Source of the DNA: Bacillota bacterium
GTDB taxonomy: Bacteria; Bacillota; SHA-98; UBA4971
Direction: 5' to 3'
Length of the DNA: 59,078 bases
Assembly (NCBI GenBank): GCA_014360195.1
Contig: JACIXY010000019.1
Span: 1 to 59,078 of the forward strand
Part shown: in pieces, positions 35,311 to 42,649 of the stretch
How positions within the stretch are numbered: position 1 is the stretch's first letter
Layout: each line of letters begins with the position of its first letter
Notes under the pieces: model-generated
Told to the model about the DNA's origin: nothing
The model's database searches: none
Seen by the model: only the letters and a program-made list of their open reading frames with translations
Position numbers and translations under genes: made by a program

Positions 35311-35692
35311 GGTTCTCATCTCCTCACTTCTTATGTTGTCGTCCACTGCCGCGTCCCTTACTGCGGCGACGCGAGCGCGTCGGCGACGCGGGCGCGTCGC
35401 CGGCTTTTTTCAGAAAAAGTATACCTGCCACACTTCCCTCCTTCTGTGCCGGTTTTCAAAGGCTCCTGCCGAATGCCTTCGCGGCACTCCCGAGAGCGCG
35501 TCTGTCTGAACCTCCAGGCGTCGCGCTACCCCCGGCCAATTATGCAGTTATTCGCTATGGTGCAGCGTGTTCCTTCAAGGCTAATCGCATTTTTCGTTGA
35601 GCATGTCCGGTTCTGAAGGAAGATTCTAGGTAAAGCACCTCGAACAATACTGCTGCATTTAAGACGGCCTGTGAACAACTCGCGACACCATA
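35311..35692. other. Intergenic region upstream of the SLH-binding protein
   Basis: 382 bases without a credible gene. It contains a 17-base tandem duplication, GCGACGCG(A/G)GCGCGTCG (35366-35382, 35383-35399), described below with its hairpin. No clear promoter was found for the minus-strand operon. Confidence 0.5.
35366..35410 (+). repeat. 17-bp tandem repeat forming a terminator-like hairpin
   Basis: Two 17-base units differ at one base. The second forms GGCGACGC-GGGC-GCGTCGCC (35382-35401), then GGC and six T (35405-35410). In the plus direction this looks like a rho-independent terminator, yet both flanking genes are on the minus strand. It would lie in the 5' leader of the SLH-binding-protein mRNA, or stop antisense transcription. 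Confidence 0.5.
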
Positions 35693-36244
35693 TCAGAACG
35701 TCTGCTCCACAAGGAAGACGTCAAGCTCCTGGATACCGAAGTTGAGCGCCTCCTCGTGGGTCGGCATGAAGATGTCGATACGGCTGTCTCTTATAGCGCT
35801 CCCGGTGTCCTCTGCCCTGTACACCCCGAGCCCTTCAATGTACAGCCAGGTACCTATGGGGATGACCTGGGGATCAACCGCGACCGTGCGGTTCGGTGTC
35901 GCGGGGACCCCGGAGCTCGTAATTCCGAAAGCCGGGTGATTCTTCGTCTTGCCCGTGCATATCGGGCAGTTGTCGTACGCCGTTGCAGTGACGCGGATTT
36001 TCCCGGTTACGGTTATCGGGACGATCCTGTCGTTCCCGGGCCCGGGGTCGCTATCCTGAGCAGGACGGTTGCTGGAAGGATGGTTACATGCCCAAGCCCT
36101 CATGCAGCTGTCAAGATGCAGTGAGCTGACAGTATCTGGTCCAGGCACGCGTGTGCCGGTGTTGGACGTACCGTCTGTGATGGAACATGCCCCACGGGTC
36201 TCCACGGTAACCGCACCCACCTGGTTAGGGTTGCAGTGCGCCAT
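35693..36244 (-). CDS. 3D-domain protein (likely cell-wall lytic), missing its signal peptide
   Basis: A 183-residue reading frame. Residues about 85-183 are a 3D domain: VTATAYDNCP, the Asp in VAVDPQVIPIGTWLYIEG, and EDTGSAIRDSRIDIFMPTHEEAL carrying the second and third conserved Asp. These domains share the MltA-like double-psi barrel and occur in resuscitation and sporulation wall hydrolases. ATG 36244 follows GGAGGG at 6 bases. No export signal is encoded from here. In the same frame, 15 bases upstream of this ATG, a TGA ends a 20-residue signal-peptide-like stretch (36260-36322). The gene may therefore be a nonsense mutant. Confidence 0.75.
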   Translation of the reverse strand: MAHCNPNQVGAVTVETRGACSITDGTSNTGTRVPGPDTVSSLHLDSCMRAWACNHPSSNRPAQDSDPGPGNDRIVPITVTGKIRVTATAYDNCPICTGKTKNHPAFGITSSGVPATPNRTVAVDPQVIPIGTWLYIEGLGVYRAEDTGSAIRDSRIDIFMPTHEEALNFGIQELDVFLVEQTF

Positions 36245-36259
36245 GAGCGGCCCTCCGGT

Positions 36260-36322
36260 TCAAAGCGCAAACGACATGGCCCAGGCAAGTGCGCCTGAGA
36301 TAATCCTTTTGAAGACAGGCAT
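36260..36322 (-). pseudogene. Detached signal-peptide segment in frame with the 3D-domain gene
   Basis: Reads MPVFKRIISGALAWAMSFAL then TGA, then five codons to the ATG of the 3D-domain frame with no frame change. The basic start, hydrophobic core and position are what a 3D-domain protein's signal peptide should look like. There is no ribosome site before its ATG. It could be the broken 5' end of one gene, or chance. Confidence 0.45.
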
Positions 36323-36687
36323 AGGCGTGTTGTGGCAGGCGCGCCCGGCCTCGCGGGTAGGCGGCATGCCTACCGGTCTCACACCTCCATACGCGTAACA
36401 AGATGTCGTTTCACGAATATGATCCCCGGCAGGCTTTCGGCTGACGCAGGGAACTTGGTGAAGAGGTTCCTGCACGCGGTTACAGACATGTCTCTTTTGC
36501 ATTGCGCGATTATTCACTCGATTATTTGAAGGAATTGGGCCACATAGAGAGAACTACACACATGGTGCCCAAATATAGGCGCCAGGGATGTGGGTCTTGA
36601 GGGTCTACAGACGTTTGCAAGTTTGGGCGGGGTGCCGGTTGCCGGTGCTTGCCAAGCGGCGCCCCGCGAATGGCGGGAAGTGGTGTC
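36323..36687. other. Divergent intergenic region before the sigma-54 activator
   Basis: 365 bases between the 3D-domain gene and the activator. No promoter of sigma-54 type (TGGCAC-N5-TTGC) and no repeat of type A or B was found. A short GGTTGCCGGTGCTTGCC stretch (36637-36653) recalls the core of those repeats but is too short to call. Confidence 0.35.
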
Positions 36688-38205
36688 GTGAACACTGGCA
36701 GGATTCCCAACCGGGTCAAGGACGAGGGCAACTCAAGAGAACTCCTGGAGAACCTGCGCGTGATCCTTGACTCCATCGACGAAGGTATTCATGTGGTGGA
36801 CAGGAACGGGGTGACCGTTCTCTATAACAAGGTCGCTGCGCAGCTCGACAACCTCAAAGAAGAGGAAGTCGTCGGCAAGCACATCCTCGACGTGTTCCCG
36901 TCGCTATCGCGCGAGACGAGCACCCTGCTGCAGGTTTTGCGCACAGGGCAGCCTATATGCAATAGGGAACAAACGTTCACTACCTATAAGGGGGACGAAA
37001 TAACCACCCTCAACTCCACGCTTCCTGTGAAGGTTGACGGGAAGCTGGTCGGAGCTGTGGAGGTCTCCCGCAACATCACGCTCATGCGGGAGATGGCCCA
37101 CCGGATAGTTGACCTTCAGGTGGAGCTTTTCGGCCGCCGTGAGGGCAGGCGCGAAACTGAGTCCGAGGGTGCGCGCTACACCTTTCGCGACATAGTTGGG
37201 GAAAGCGAATGCATTCTGGAACTCAAGCGTAAGGCGGCGCGGGCCGCCGCGAGCTCGTCCTCGGTGCTCGTGTACGGTGAGACGGGTACGGGCAAGGAGC
37301 TATTCGTGCAGGCTATCCATAACGCAAGCCCACGGGCGCGTGGCCCGTTCGTCGCCCAGAACTGCGCCGCGTTTCCAGAAGGGCTCCTCGAAGGCATCCT
37401 GTTTGGAACGACGAAAGGTAGCTTCACGGGCGCCCAGGACAGGCCGGGGCTGTTCGAGCTTGCCGATGGAGGCAGCATTTTCCTGGATGAAATCGACTCC
37501 ATGCCCGCAAGCCTTCAGGCGAAACTCCTCAGGGTGCTCTCGGAGAAGTGCGTCCGGCGCGTCGGGGATACAAAGGTGCGCAGGGTGGACGTCCGCGTGA
37601 TGGCGGCCATGTCGCGGCCCCCGCTCGACGCAGTCGCCGAGGGCATGTTGCGCGAGGATCTGTACTACCGTCTGAACGTCATTTCCCTCGGCATACCGCC
37701 CCTCCGTGAGCGGCGCGAAGACATCCCGCTCCTCACGGCGCACTTCATCGCCAGGTTCAACGCGCAACTCATGATGAACGTGAAAGGAGTCTCGGATGAA
37801 GTTGCGCACCTGTTTTCTGTTTACGACTGGCCCGGCAACGTGCGCGAGCTTGAGCATGCCGTAGAGGGCGCCATGCACCTTCTTGACGGCGACATCATTA
37901 TGCTCGAGCACCTCCCTGACAACCTGAGAAACCTCGCCACGCACAGAGAGAGCAGGCCTGCTGCCGCGAACCTGCGCGCTGGCGGCACCGCTCCTCGTGT
38001 TCCAGTCAAGTTCCAAGGGGACTTCCGTCTCGCAGTGGCAGATATCGAGAGTTCGCTCGTAAGGAGGGCCCTGGCGGACGCAGGCGGCAACATCTCCAGG
38101 GCCGCGCGGGCCCTCGGCATACCGCGCCAGACCCTGCAGTACAGGCTCAAGAAGCTCGGCATCGACCCGAAAGTAGCTCAAGCTGCCAAGAGCACCCGGG
38201 CGTAG
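36688..38205 (+). CDS. Sigma-54-dependent transcriptional activator (PAS-AAA+-HTH, RocR-like)
   Basis: A protein of about 505 residues. A PAS sensor (about 20-125, LRVILDSIDEGIHVVDRNGV) is followed by an AAA+ domain with Walker A GETGTGKE, the sigma-54 contact loop GSFTGA (a GAFTGA variant common in RocR relatives), Walker B GGSIFLDEID and the arginine-finger region LREDLYYRLNV. The Fis-type helix-turn-helix is at the end (GGNISRAARALGIPRQTLQYRLKKLG). GTG 36688 has GGGAAG about 8 bases upstream; ATG 36670 is an alternative. It would activate a sigma-54 promoter, possibly of the AAA+/VWA pair downstream, though no clear site was found. Confidence 0.9.
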   Translation: MNTGRIPNRVKDEGNSRELLENLRVILDSIDEGIHVVDRNGVTVLYNKVAAQLDNLKEEEVVGKHILDVFPSLSRETSTLLQVLRTGQPICNREQTFTTYKGDEITTLNSTLPVKVDGKLVGAVEVSRNITLMREMAHRIVDLQVELFGRREGRRETESEGARYTFRDIVGESECILELKRKAARAAASSSSVLVYGETGTGKELFVQAIHNASPRARGPFVAQNCAAFPEGLLEGILFGTTKGSFTGAQDRPGLFELADGGSIFLDEIDSMPASLQAKLLRVLSEKCVRRVGDTKVRRVDVRVMAAMSRPPLDAVAEGMLREDLYYRLNVISLGIPPLRERREDIPLLTAHFIARFNAQLMMNVKGVSDEVAHLFSVYDWPGNVRELEHAVEGAMHLLDGDIIMLEHLPDNLRNLATHRESRPAAANLRAGGTAPRVPVKFQGDFRLAVADIESSLVRRALADAGGNISRAARALGIPRQTLQYRLKKLGIDPKVAQAAKSTRA

Positions 38206-38323
38206 CACCGACCTTCATATCGTGGTCCGTTTGCCCCCGCTAAACTTGCCGGAGAATGCCATATCGTGGTTTGCAATTGCTCTTAGAATTGTGGAAGACC
38301 TTAAGTTATCATGGATCGGGATA

Positions 38324-38414
38324 AGAGGTGCCGACGGAGGTTTCCTTCTGACTGGCTAGGCGGTAAGCGCATGGCACCTCTGGGAAACAGGGGCACTTTC
38401 GCCGCAGTATGCGC
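38324..38414 (+). promoter_or_regulatory. Structured leader candidate with alternative hairpins
   Basis: AGAGGTGCC (38324-38332) pairs perfectly with GGCACCTCT (38373-38381). The same CCTCTG bases (38377-38382) can instead pair with CAGGGG (38388-38393) around a GGAAA loop, so the two stems exclude each other. GCGCAT (38367-38372) can also pair with ATGCGC (38409-38414). Alternative stems in a 5' leader are typical of riboswitches and attenuators. It matches no riboswitch class I know. Confidence 0.4.
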
Positions 38415-38473
38415 CCATTTTGGCACGGCCATAATACCTGTAGAACGCGGAGGAACGGCGGGAGGTGCCCGTT

Positions 38474-39988
38474 TTGAAGGGATACCTGGATCTTGTCATT
38501 CATGATGGCAACCGTCCACTTGTGGAGGCGCTGGAGGCTTCAGTCGTATCACTCCTCGCGGGCCGACCTCTCCACGTTCACGTGGAGGGGCTTCGCGGCA
38601 CAGGCAAGACCACGATTATACGCGCCATGAGGGACGTGCTTCCTCGTATCCAGAGGATCAAGGGCTGCCTGTACAACTGTGACCCAAAGGACCCTCATTG
38701 CCCGGCGCACCGAGATCTTTCTCCGGAAGCCATCGAGTCCCTGGGCACCGAGGAGGTGCCCGTGCCGTTCCTGGAGATATCGCATGCCGCGAAAATCGGC
38801 ACCGTGGTGGGAAGCATCGACCTTGCCCGGATTGCCGATCCTTCACGGCCTGAGGCCGCGCTCCTGCCCGGCGTGCTCCCGCGAGCGCACAGGGGTGTTG
38901 TGTTCGTTGACGAGATCAACAGGCTCGCCGATACCTCGCCTGAGCTCACCGACGTGCTTCTCGACGTGATGGGCACGAAGCCCGGCCGGCTGCAGGTGGA
39001 GGAGACGGGCCTACCCACGTTCGAGATCCCCATTACATGTGCCATATGGGCGGCAAGCAACCCCGACGAGGAACCCGGTGCGCTCGAGGACATAAGGCGC
39101 CAGCTTTCCGACAGGTTCGACTTCACCGTGAGCATGGCAAGGCCGCAGGACCAGTCCACCGTAAAGCGCATTCTCCTCGATGACGAGGCCTGGTCGCTCC
39201 GGCCACTTGCGTCCGCCCCCAAGCGCGCCGAGGCCTTCTGCGCCTCGGCCCTCGACGCGCTTCGTGGCAGGATGCTGGGGCGAGCTGCGGCACTTCCCAG
39301 CGTGACCTTGCCCGACGACCTCGCATTGCTCCTCGCCGAGGTGTACGTGAGTTTCGGCATGGAGAGCCTGCGCGCCGTGGAGGCTATCTCCCTCGGCGCC
39401 CGCGCGCGCGCCGCGCTCGACTCGAGGGCGCATGCGTCCCTTGACGACATAAGGACTGTGCTTCCCTTCGCCCTCCGCCACAGGGTGGATGCGTCCACTC
39501 TCATAAACATCGGGAAGTTCCTCGACGAGTACGAATCCAGGTGCGGACGGCGCCGTGAGCCTGACCCGCCCAGGGACGAAACCACTGAGGGCGCGCCGAA
39601 GCAAACCCCCGAGGAAGCCCGTCACAGGGACAGGGATCTCGGGGCCGGGGCTGGTGAGCCTGTTTCCCGGCCCGACAGCCTCTGGGAAAGGCTCATGAGG
39701 GGCATGGGTTTCGCGAGGCCGGACGCCACAAGGGGCGGGTCGGCAGGCGATGGTCGCGGCGGCCCGGGCGCAGTGCCTCCCCGGGCCTCGGCCTCTGCTG
39801 CGGGGTCAGTGGGCGGCGGCGCGGCAGACTACGGAAGTGGCCAAGGGACGGGCTACGGGAGCGGCGGTGCTGGCATATCCGACCCGACCGACGTGCCGCT
39901 CTCAGCGCCCCCGGCGAGGGCGAGGTCTCTTGCCCAGCTTGCTGGCGGTGAGGTGGTGTTCACCGAGGAGGACCTGAGGCTCCGATGA
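38474..39988 (+). CDS. AAA+ ATPase related to magnesium-chelatase subunit I (ChlI/BchI-like)
   Basis: A protein of about 504 residues. Walker A GLRGTGKTT is near residue 40. A Cys cluster GCLYNCDPKDPHCPAH follows, as in ChlI; then Walker B GVVFVDEINRL, sensor IWAASNPDEEPG and an arginine-finger region RRQLSDRFDFTV. A helical lid domain extends to about 350, then a long Gly/Pro/Ser-rich tail (about 355-504) unlike normal ChlI. TTG 38474 has GGGAGGTG 6 bases upstream; GTG 38465 is possible. It overlaps the VWA gene by four bases. With no large chelatase subunit nearby, metal insertion is doubtful; a MoxR-like chaperone role is plausible. Confidence 0.85.
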   Translation: MKGYLDLVIHDGNRPLVEALEASVVSLLAGRPLHVHVEGLRGTGKTTIIRAMRDVLPRIQRIKGCLYNCDPKDPHCPAHRDLSPEAIESLGTEEVPVPFLEISHAAKIGTVVGSIDLARIADPSRPEAALLPGVLPRAHRGVVFVDEINRLADTSPELTDVLLDVMGTKPGRLQVEETGLPTFEIPITCAIWAASNPDEEPGALEDIRRQLSDRFDFTVSMARPQDQSTVKRILLDDEAWSLRPLASAPKRAEAFCASALDALRGRMLGRAAALPSVTLPDDLALLLAEVYVSFGMESLRAVEAISLGARARAALDSRAHASLDDIRTVLPFALRHRVDASTLINIGKFLDEYESRCGRRREPDPPRDETTEGAPKQTPEEARHRDRDLGAGAGEPVSRPDSLWERLMRGMGFARPDATRGGSAGDGRGGPGAVPPRASASAAGSVGGGAADYGSGQGTGYGSGGAGISDPTDVPLSAPPARARSLAQLAGGEVVFTEEDLRLR

Positions 39989-41820
39989 ACACCTTCGACT
40001 GTCTTGCAGTCCTCCGTTATGATGCCCCCCGACTCGTCCGGGTGATGCAGAGCGAGTTCCGGATGGGCAGGGGCCTCCGAATCGGCGAGACCACGGTCGT
40101 GAGCAAGCGGGTCCACGTGATTCACCCCGCAAGCCCCGGCGAGATCAAGGTCCTCGTGAACCAGGACGCCGGGGTATGTTTCTATTCGAGGCGCCGGAAG
40201 GACGAGATCCTCCACATAGACGTGTTCCACGAGGTTGCTGAGGTGGACCACCGGAGGGCGGCCGACGCTGTGAAGCGCGCCGTGTACAGGTTCTACCAGG
40301 ACCTGCTCCTCGGCCGAGCACGAGGCCTCTTCCTGCCGCAGCCTGGCGAGCTTCTCAACCTCATGGACATCCAGACAGGCACGGGAGGCGGAAGGGTAGG
40401 CGGGACCCTGAACTACGGGAGGAAGCTCTCACTGCGCAAGGCCCACTGCAACCACGTGCACATCGCTGCGATGCTTCCCGACAACTGCCTTCTCACGATC
40501 TTCTACCTGATCCTGGCTCTCGAAGAGGAGATAGCAAGGCAGGGCGTGGAGATCCGGAAGGTAGAAAGGCTCGCACACCAGGAGGCCGCGAGCGGGGGCG
40601 ACCTCTCGCCATACTCCAGCGTGTTCGACTCCTTCCTCAACGAGTCGCGAGCAACGGGCCGTGGGCACGACTGGGAGCGGCTGCCGAGAGAGGCGCGGAT
40701 AGAAGCGGTTTCGTTCATGGCCGAGGAATTTGGCGGAAGGATCAACATGGCCCGCCTTCTCGACCTCCTGCCGACCTCGGGCGCCATCCCCTCCGACATC
40801 CGGTCCGATGCAGGCGATCTCGATGAGGTCATCGAACGCCTGTCCAGCTTCGATCTCCTGACCCGTGAGCGCGGGCAGCTCACACTTACCCCCAAGGGAA
40901 GGGAGGTCCGTAACATCCTTGCCACGTGCGCGTCGGAGGTTGAGGCAGGGATAAGGCGCCTCATAAGGAAGATGCCCATCGTGCCGCGCATCCCCCGCCA
41001 CGAGGAGGGGCGCTTCGGGCCGAAGGCCAACCACGAGCGGCCGAGGGTTTCGAAGAACGTCAGGCCCCCGAAGGAAGGGGAGTGGTGTGACGAGATCGCC
41101 GTGCCCGAGACCGTGCTCGCGGCGCTCTCCAGGGCCTGCCTCGAGAGAGGCGGCCTGACTCCGGTCACGGCCACGACCACGGCCACGACCACGGCCGCGG
41201 CCGCGCCACGCCTCATGCGCGAGGACATCAGGCTGTATCGGAAACGCCCTGCGCGGCCGCCCGAGGTCTGCCTTCTCATCGACGCCAGCGCGAGCATGGT
41301 CGGACGGCGCATCCGCGCCGCCAAGTACCTCATCCGCCACCTCGCCACCGCCTGCAAGGTGAGGGTCACCGTCCTCACCTTTCAGGAGCGCGACGTGCGG
41401 GTCCAGATAGCGTCCACAAGGAGCAGGAAGATCATAGAGGAGGGGGTTCGGCGCATCGAGCCGGCGGGACTTACTCCTCTTGCTGCCGGGATCACGGAGG
41501 CGCTAGATTTCATTCGCTCGAGGAAGCTCAAGGACGTCCTGCTTGTCCTCATCACCGACGGCATCCCCACGATGAACCGCTGGACTGCCGACCCCGCCCG
41601 GGATGCCCTCACCGCAGCGAAACGTATAGCCGAGGAGAAGGTGCAGTTCATGTGCGTCGGCCTCCAGCCGAACAGGGACTTCCTGAAGAAACTGGTGGAG
41701 ATAGCCTGTGGCAAGCTGTACGTGGTTGACGAATTCGATAAGGACATCCTCATAAGCCTTGTGAGAAACGGCAGGAAGGAGAGCGCGAGGGGAGGAGTTT
41801 TGCCGTTGCGTGCCGAATAA
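39985..41820 (+). CDS. VWA-domain protein, partner of the ChlI-like ATPase (ChlD-like)
   Basis: A 611-residue protein with an N-terminal unrecognised domain (1-200) and a winged-helix-like stretch (about 235-320). A low-complexity Thr/Ala run from a 12-base repeat (encoded at 41168-41208) follows, then a VWA domain from about 425. The MIDAS metal site DASASM is followed by the Thr region GLTPLAAG and LVLITDGIP. ChlD-type proteins bind their ATPase through the VWA domain. The four-base overlap (ATGA) with the ATPase gene implies coupled translation and a stable complex. The target is unknown. Confidence 0.85.
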   Translation: MNTFDCLAVLRYDAPRLVRVMQSEFRMGRGLRIGETTVVSKRVHVIHPASPGEIKVLVNQDAGVCFYSRRRKDEILHIDVFHEVAEVDHRRAADAVKRAVYRFYQDLLLGRARGLFLPQPGELLNLMDIQTGTGGGRVGGTLNYGRKLSLRKAHCNHVHIAAMLPDNCLLTIFYLILALEEEIARQGVEIRKVERLAHQEAASGGDLSPYSSVFDSFLNESRATGRGHDWERLPREARIEAVSFMAEEFGGRINMARLLDLLPTSGAIPSDIRSDAGDLDEVIERLSSFDLLTRERGQLTLTPKGREVRNILATCASEVEAGIRRLIRKMPIVPRIPRHEEGRFGPKANHERPRVSKNVRPPKEGEWCDEIAVPETVLAALSRACLERGGLTPVTATTTATTTAAAAPRLMREDIRLYRKRPARPPEVCLLIDASASMVGRRIRAAKYLIRHLATACKVRVTVLTFQERDVRVQIASTRSRKIIEEGVRRIEPAGLTPLAAGITEALDFIRSRKLKDVLLVLITDGIPTMNRWTADPARDALTAAKRIAEEKVQFMCVGLQPNRDFLKKLVEIACGKLYVVDEFDKDILISLVRNGRKESARGGVLPLRAE

Positions 41821-41914
41821 CAGGACGACATCCTCGGAGCGGCAGCACGTGCGGCCCGGACCACGCGCCTTTTGGCCTCATCTTCCGGGTCGGCGGCCCG
41901 CTTCGCACTAGGAG

Positions 41915-42415
41915 ATGAGCCTGTTGCAGGTAGTTACCATCCTTGGGCTTGCTTTCGCGCTTCTTGTCGCTGTGTTTGCCATCCAGAACTCCACGCCCGT
42001 CACCGTCACGTTCCTCAAGTGGCGCCTCGTCGACGTCTCCCTGGCCCTCGTCATCCTCGGCTCCGCCGCCGCGGGCGCGATGGTGGTGGGCTTACTCGGC
42101 GCTGTGCGGGAAATAGGCCTGAGGCTGAGCCTGAGGTCGTTTCGGGGGAAGGCCGAGAGGCTCGCCCATGAGCTTGAAGTCGCGAGAGAGAAAGCCGTGA
42201 GCCTCGAGGGCGAGGTGGCGAGGCTGGAGAACGAGGCGCGTGCGAAGGCGCGCGAGCTTGAGGTGGCGAGACAGCGTGTGGAGGCCCTCGAGGTGGAGCT
42301 GGAGGCTACACAGGCCATGGAGATCCTCCCGAGAGCCCAGGATGAAGCCGAGCCTGAGGCCGAGGCCGGGGCAGGCGACGGCGTCAACCACCCCGGACCC
42401 AAGTCCGAGGCTTGA
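41915..42415 (+). CDS. LapA/DUF1049-like membrane protein with coiled coil
   Basis: A 166-residue protein with two membrane helices (about 5-22 and 42-65; IQNSTPVTVTFLKWRLVDVSLAL lies between, the LapA_dom signature). A heptad-rich cytoplasmic helix (about 80-140) and an acidic tail follow. LapA-domain proteins in other bacteria help lipopolysaccharide or membrane assembly, but the function in Bacillota is not settled. ATG 41915 touches its AGGAG site; an in-frame TTG at 41924 has better spacing. It lies before recJ, a neighbourhood often seen. Confidence 0.8.
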   Translation: MSLLQVVTILGLAFALLVAVFAIQNSTPVTVTFLKWRLVDVSLALVILGSAAAGAMVVGLLGAVREIGLRLSLRSFRGKAERLAHELEVAREKAVSLEGEVARLENEARAKARELEVARQRVEALEVELEATQAMEILPRAQDEAEPEAEAGAGDGVNHPGPKSEA

Positions 42416-42548
42416 TGGCTCACGGTTGACTAACCTCAACGCCTGACCAAGACCCGGCCGCCGCAAGCCCCGGGCTTTACTCTGGGGAAGTTCAGGTGAA
42501 CGCGCTGCAGGCACTTCCCTGGGCTAGCCAGGGTGTGCCCATTTTGTT

Positions 42549-42554
42549 TATAAT
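42549..42554 (+). promoter_or_regulatory. Candidate -10 element for recJ
   Basis: A perfect TATAAT about 100 bases before recJ. No good -35 was seen at 16-18 bases upstream, so strength is uncertain. Confidence 0.35.
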
Positions 42555-42649
42555 GCTGTAGGTGCGTCCTACGCAAGCACGGAAGGACGCCCCAGGGCAT
42601 GGTAGCAACTTCCGACCGCCGGCGCGGGAGAGCCGGCGGCGACGGGACG

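Noticed and set aside
36260-36262. TGA as selenocysteine or tryptophan codon in the 3D-domain gene
   Set aside because: Many genes here end in TGA and no selenocysteine insertion hairpin was evident; a nonsense change is simpler.
38420-38440. Sigma-54 promoter (TGGCACG at 38421) before the AAA+ gene
   Set aside because: The -24 half fits, but the -12 half reads TAATA instead of TTGCA, so it is not convincing.
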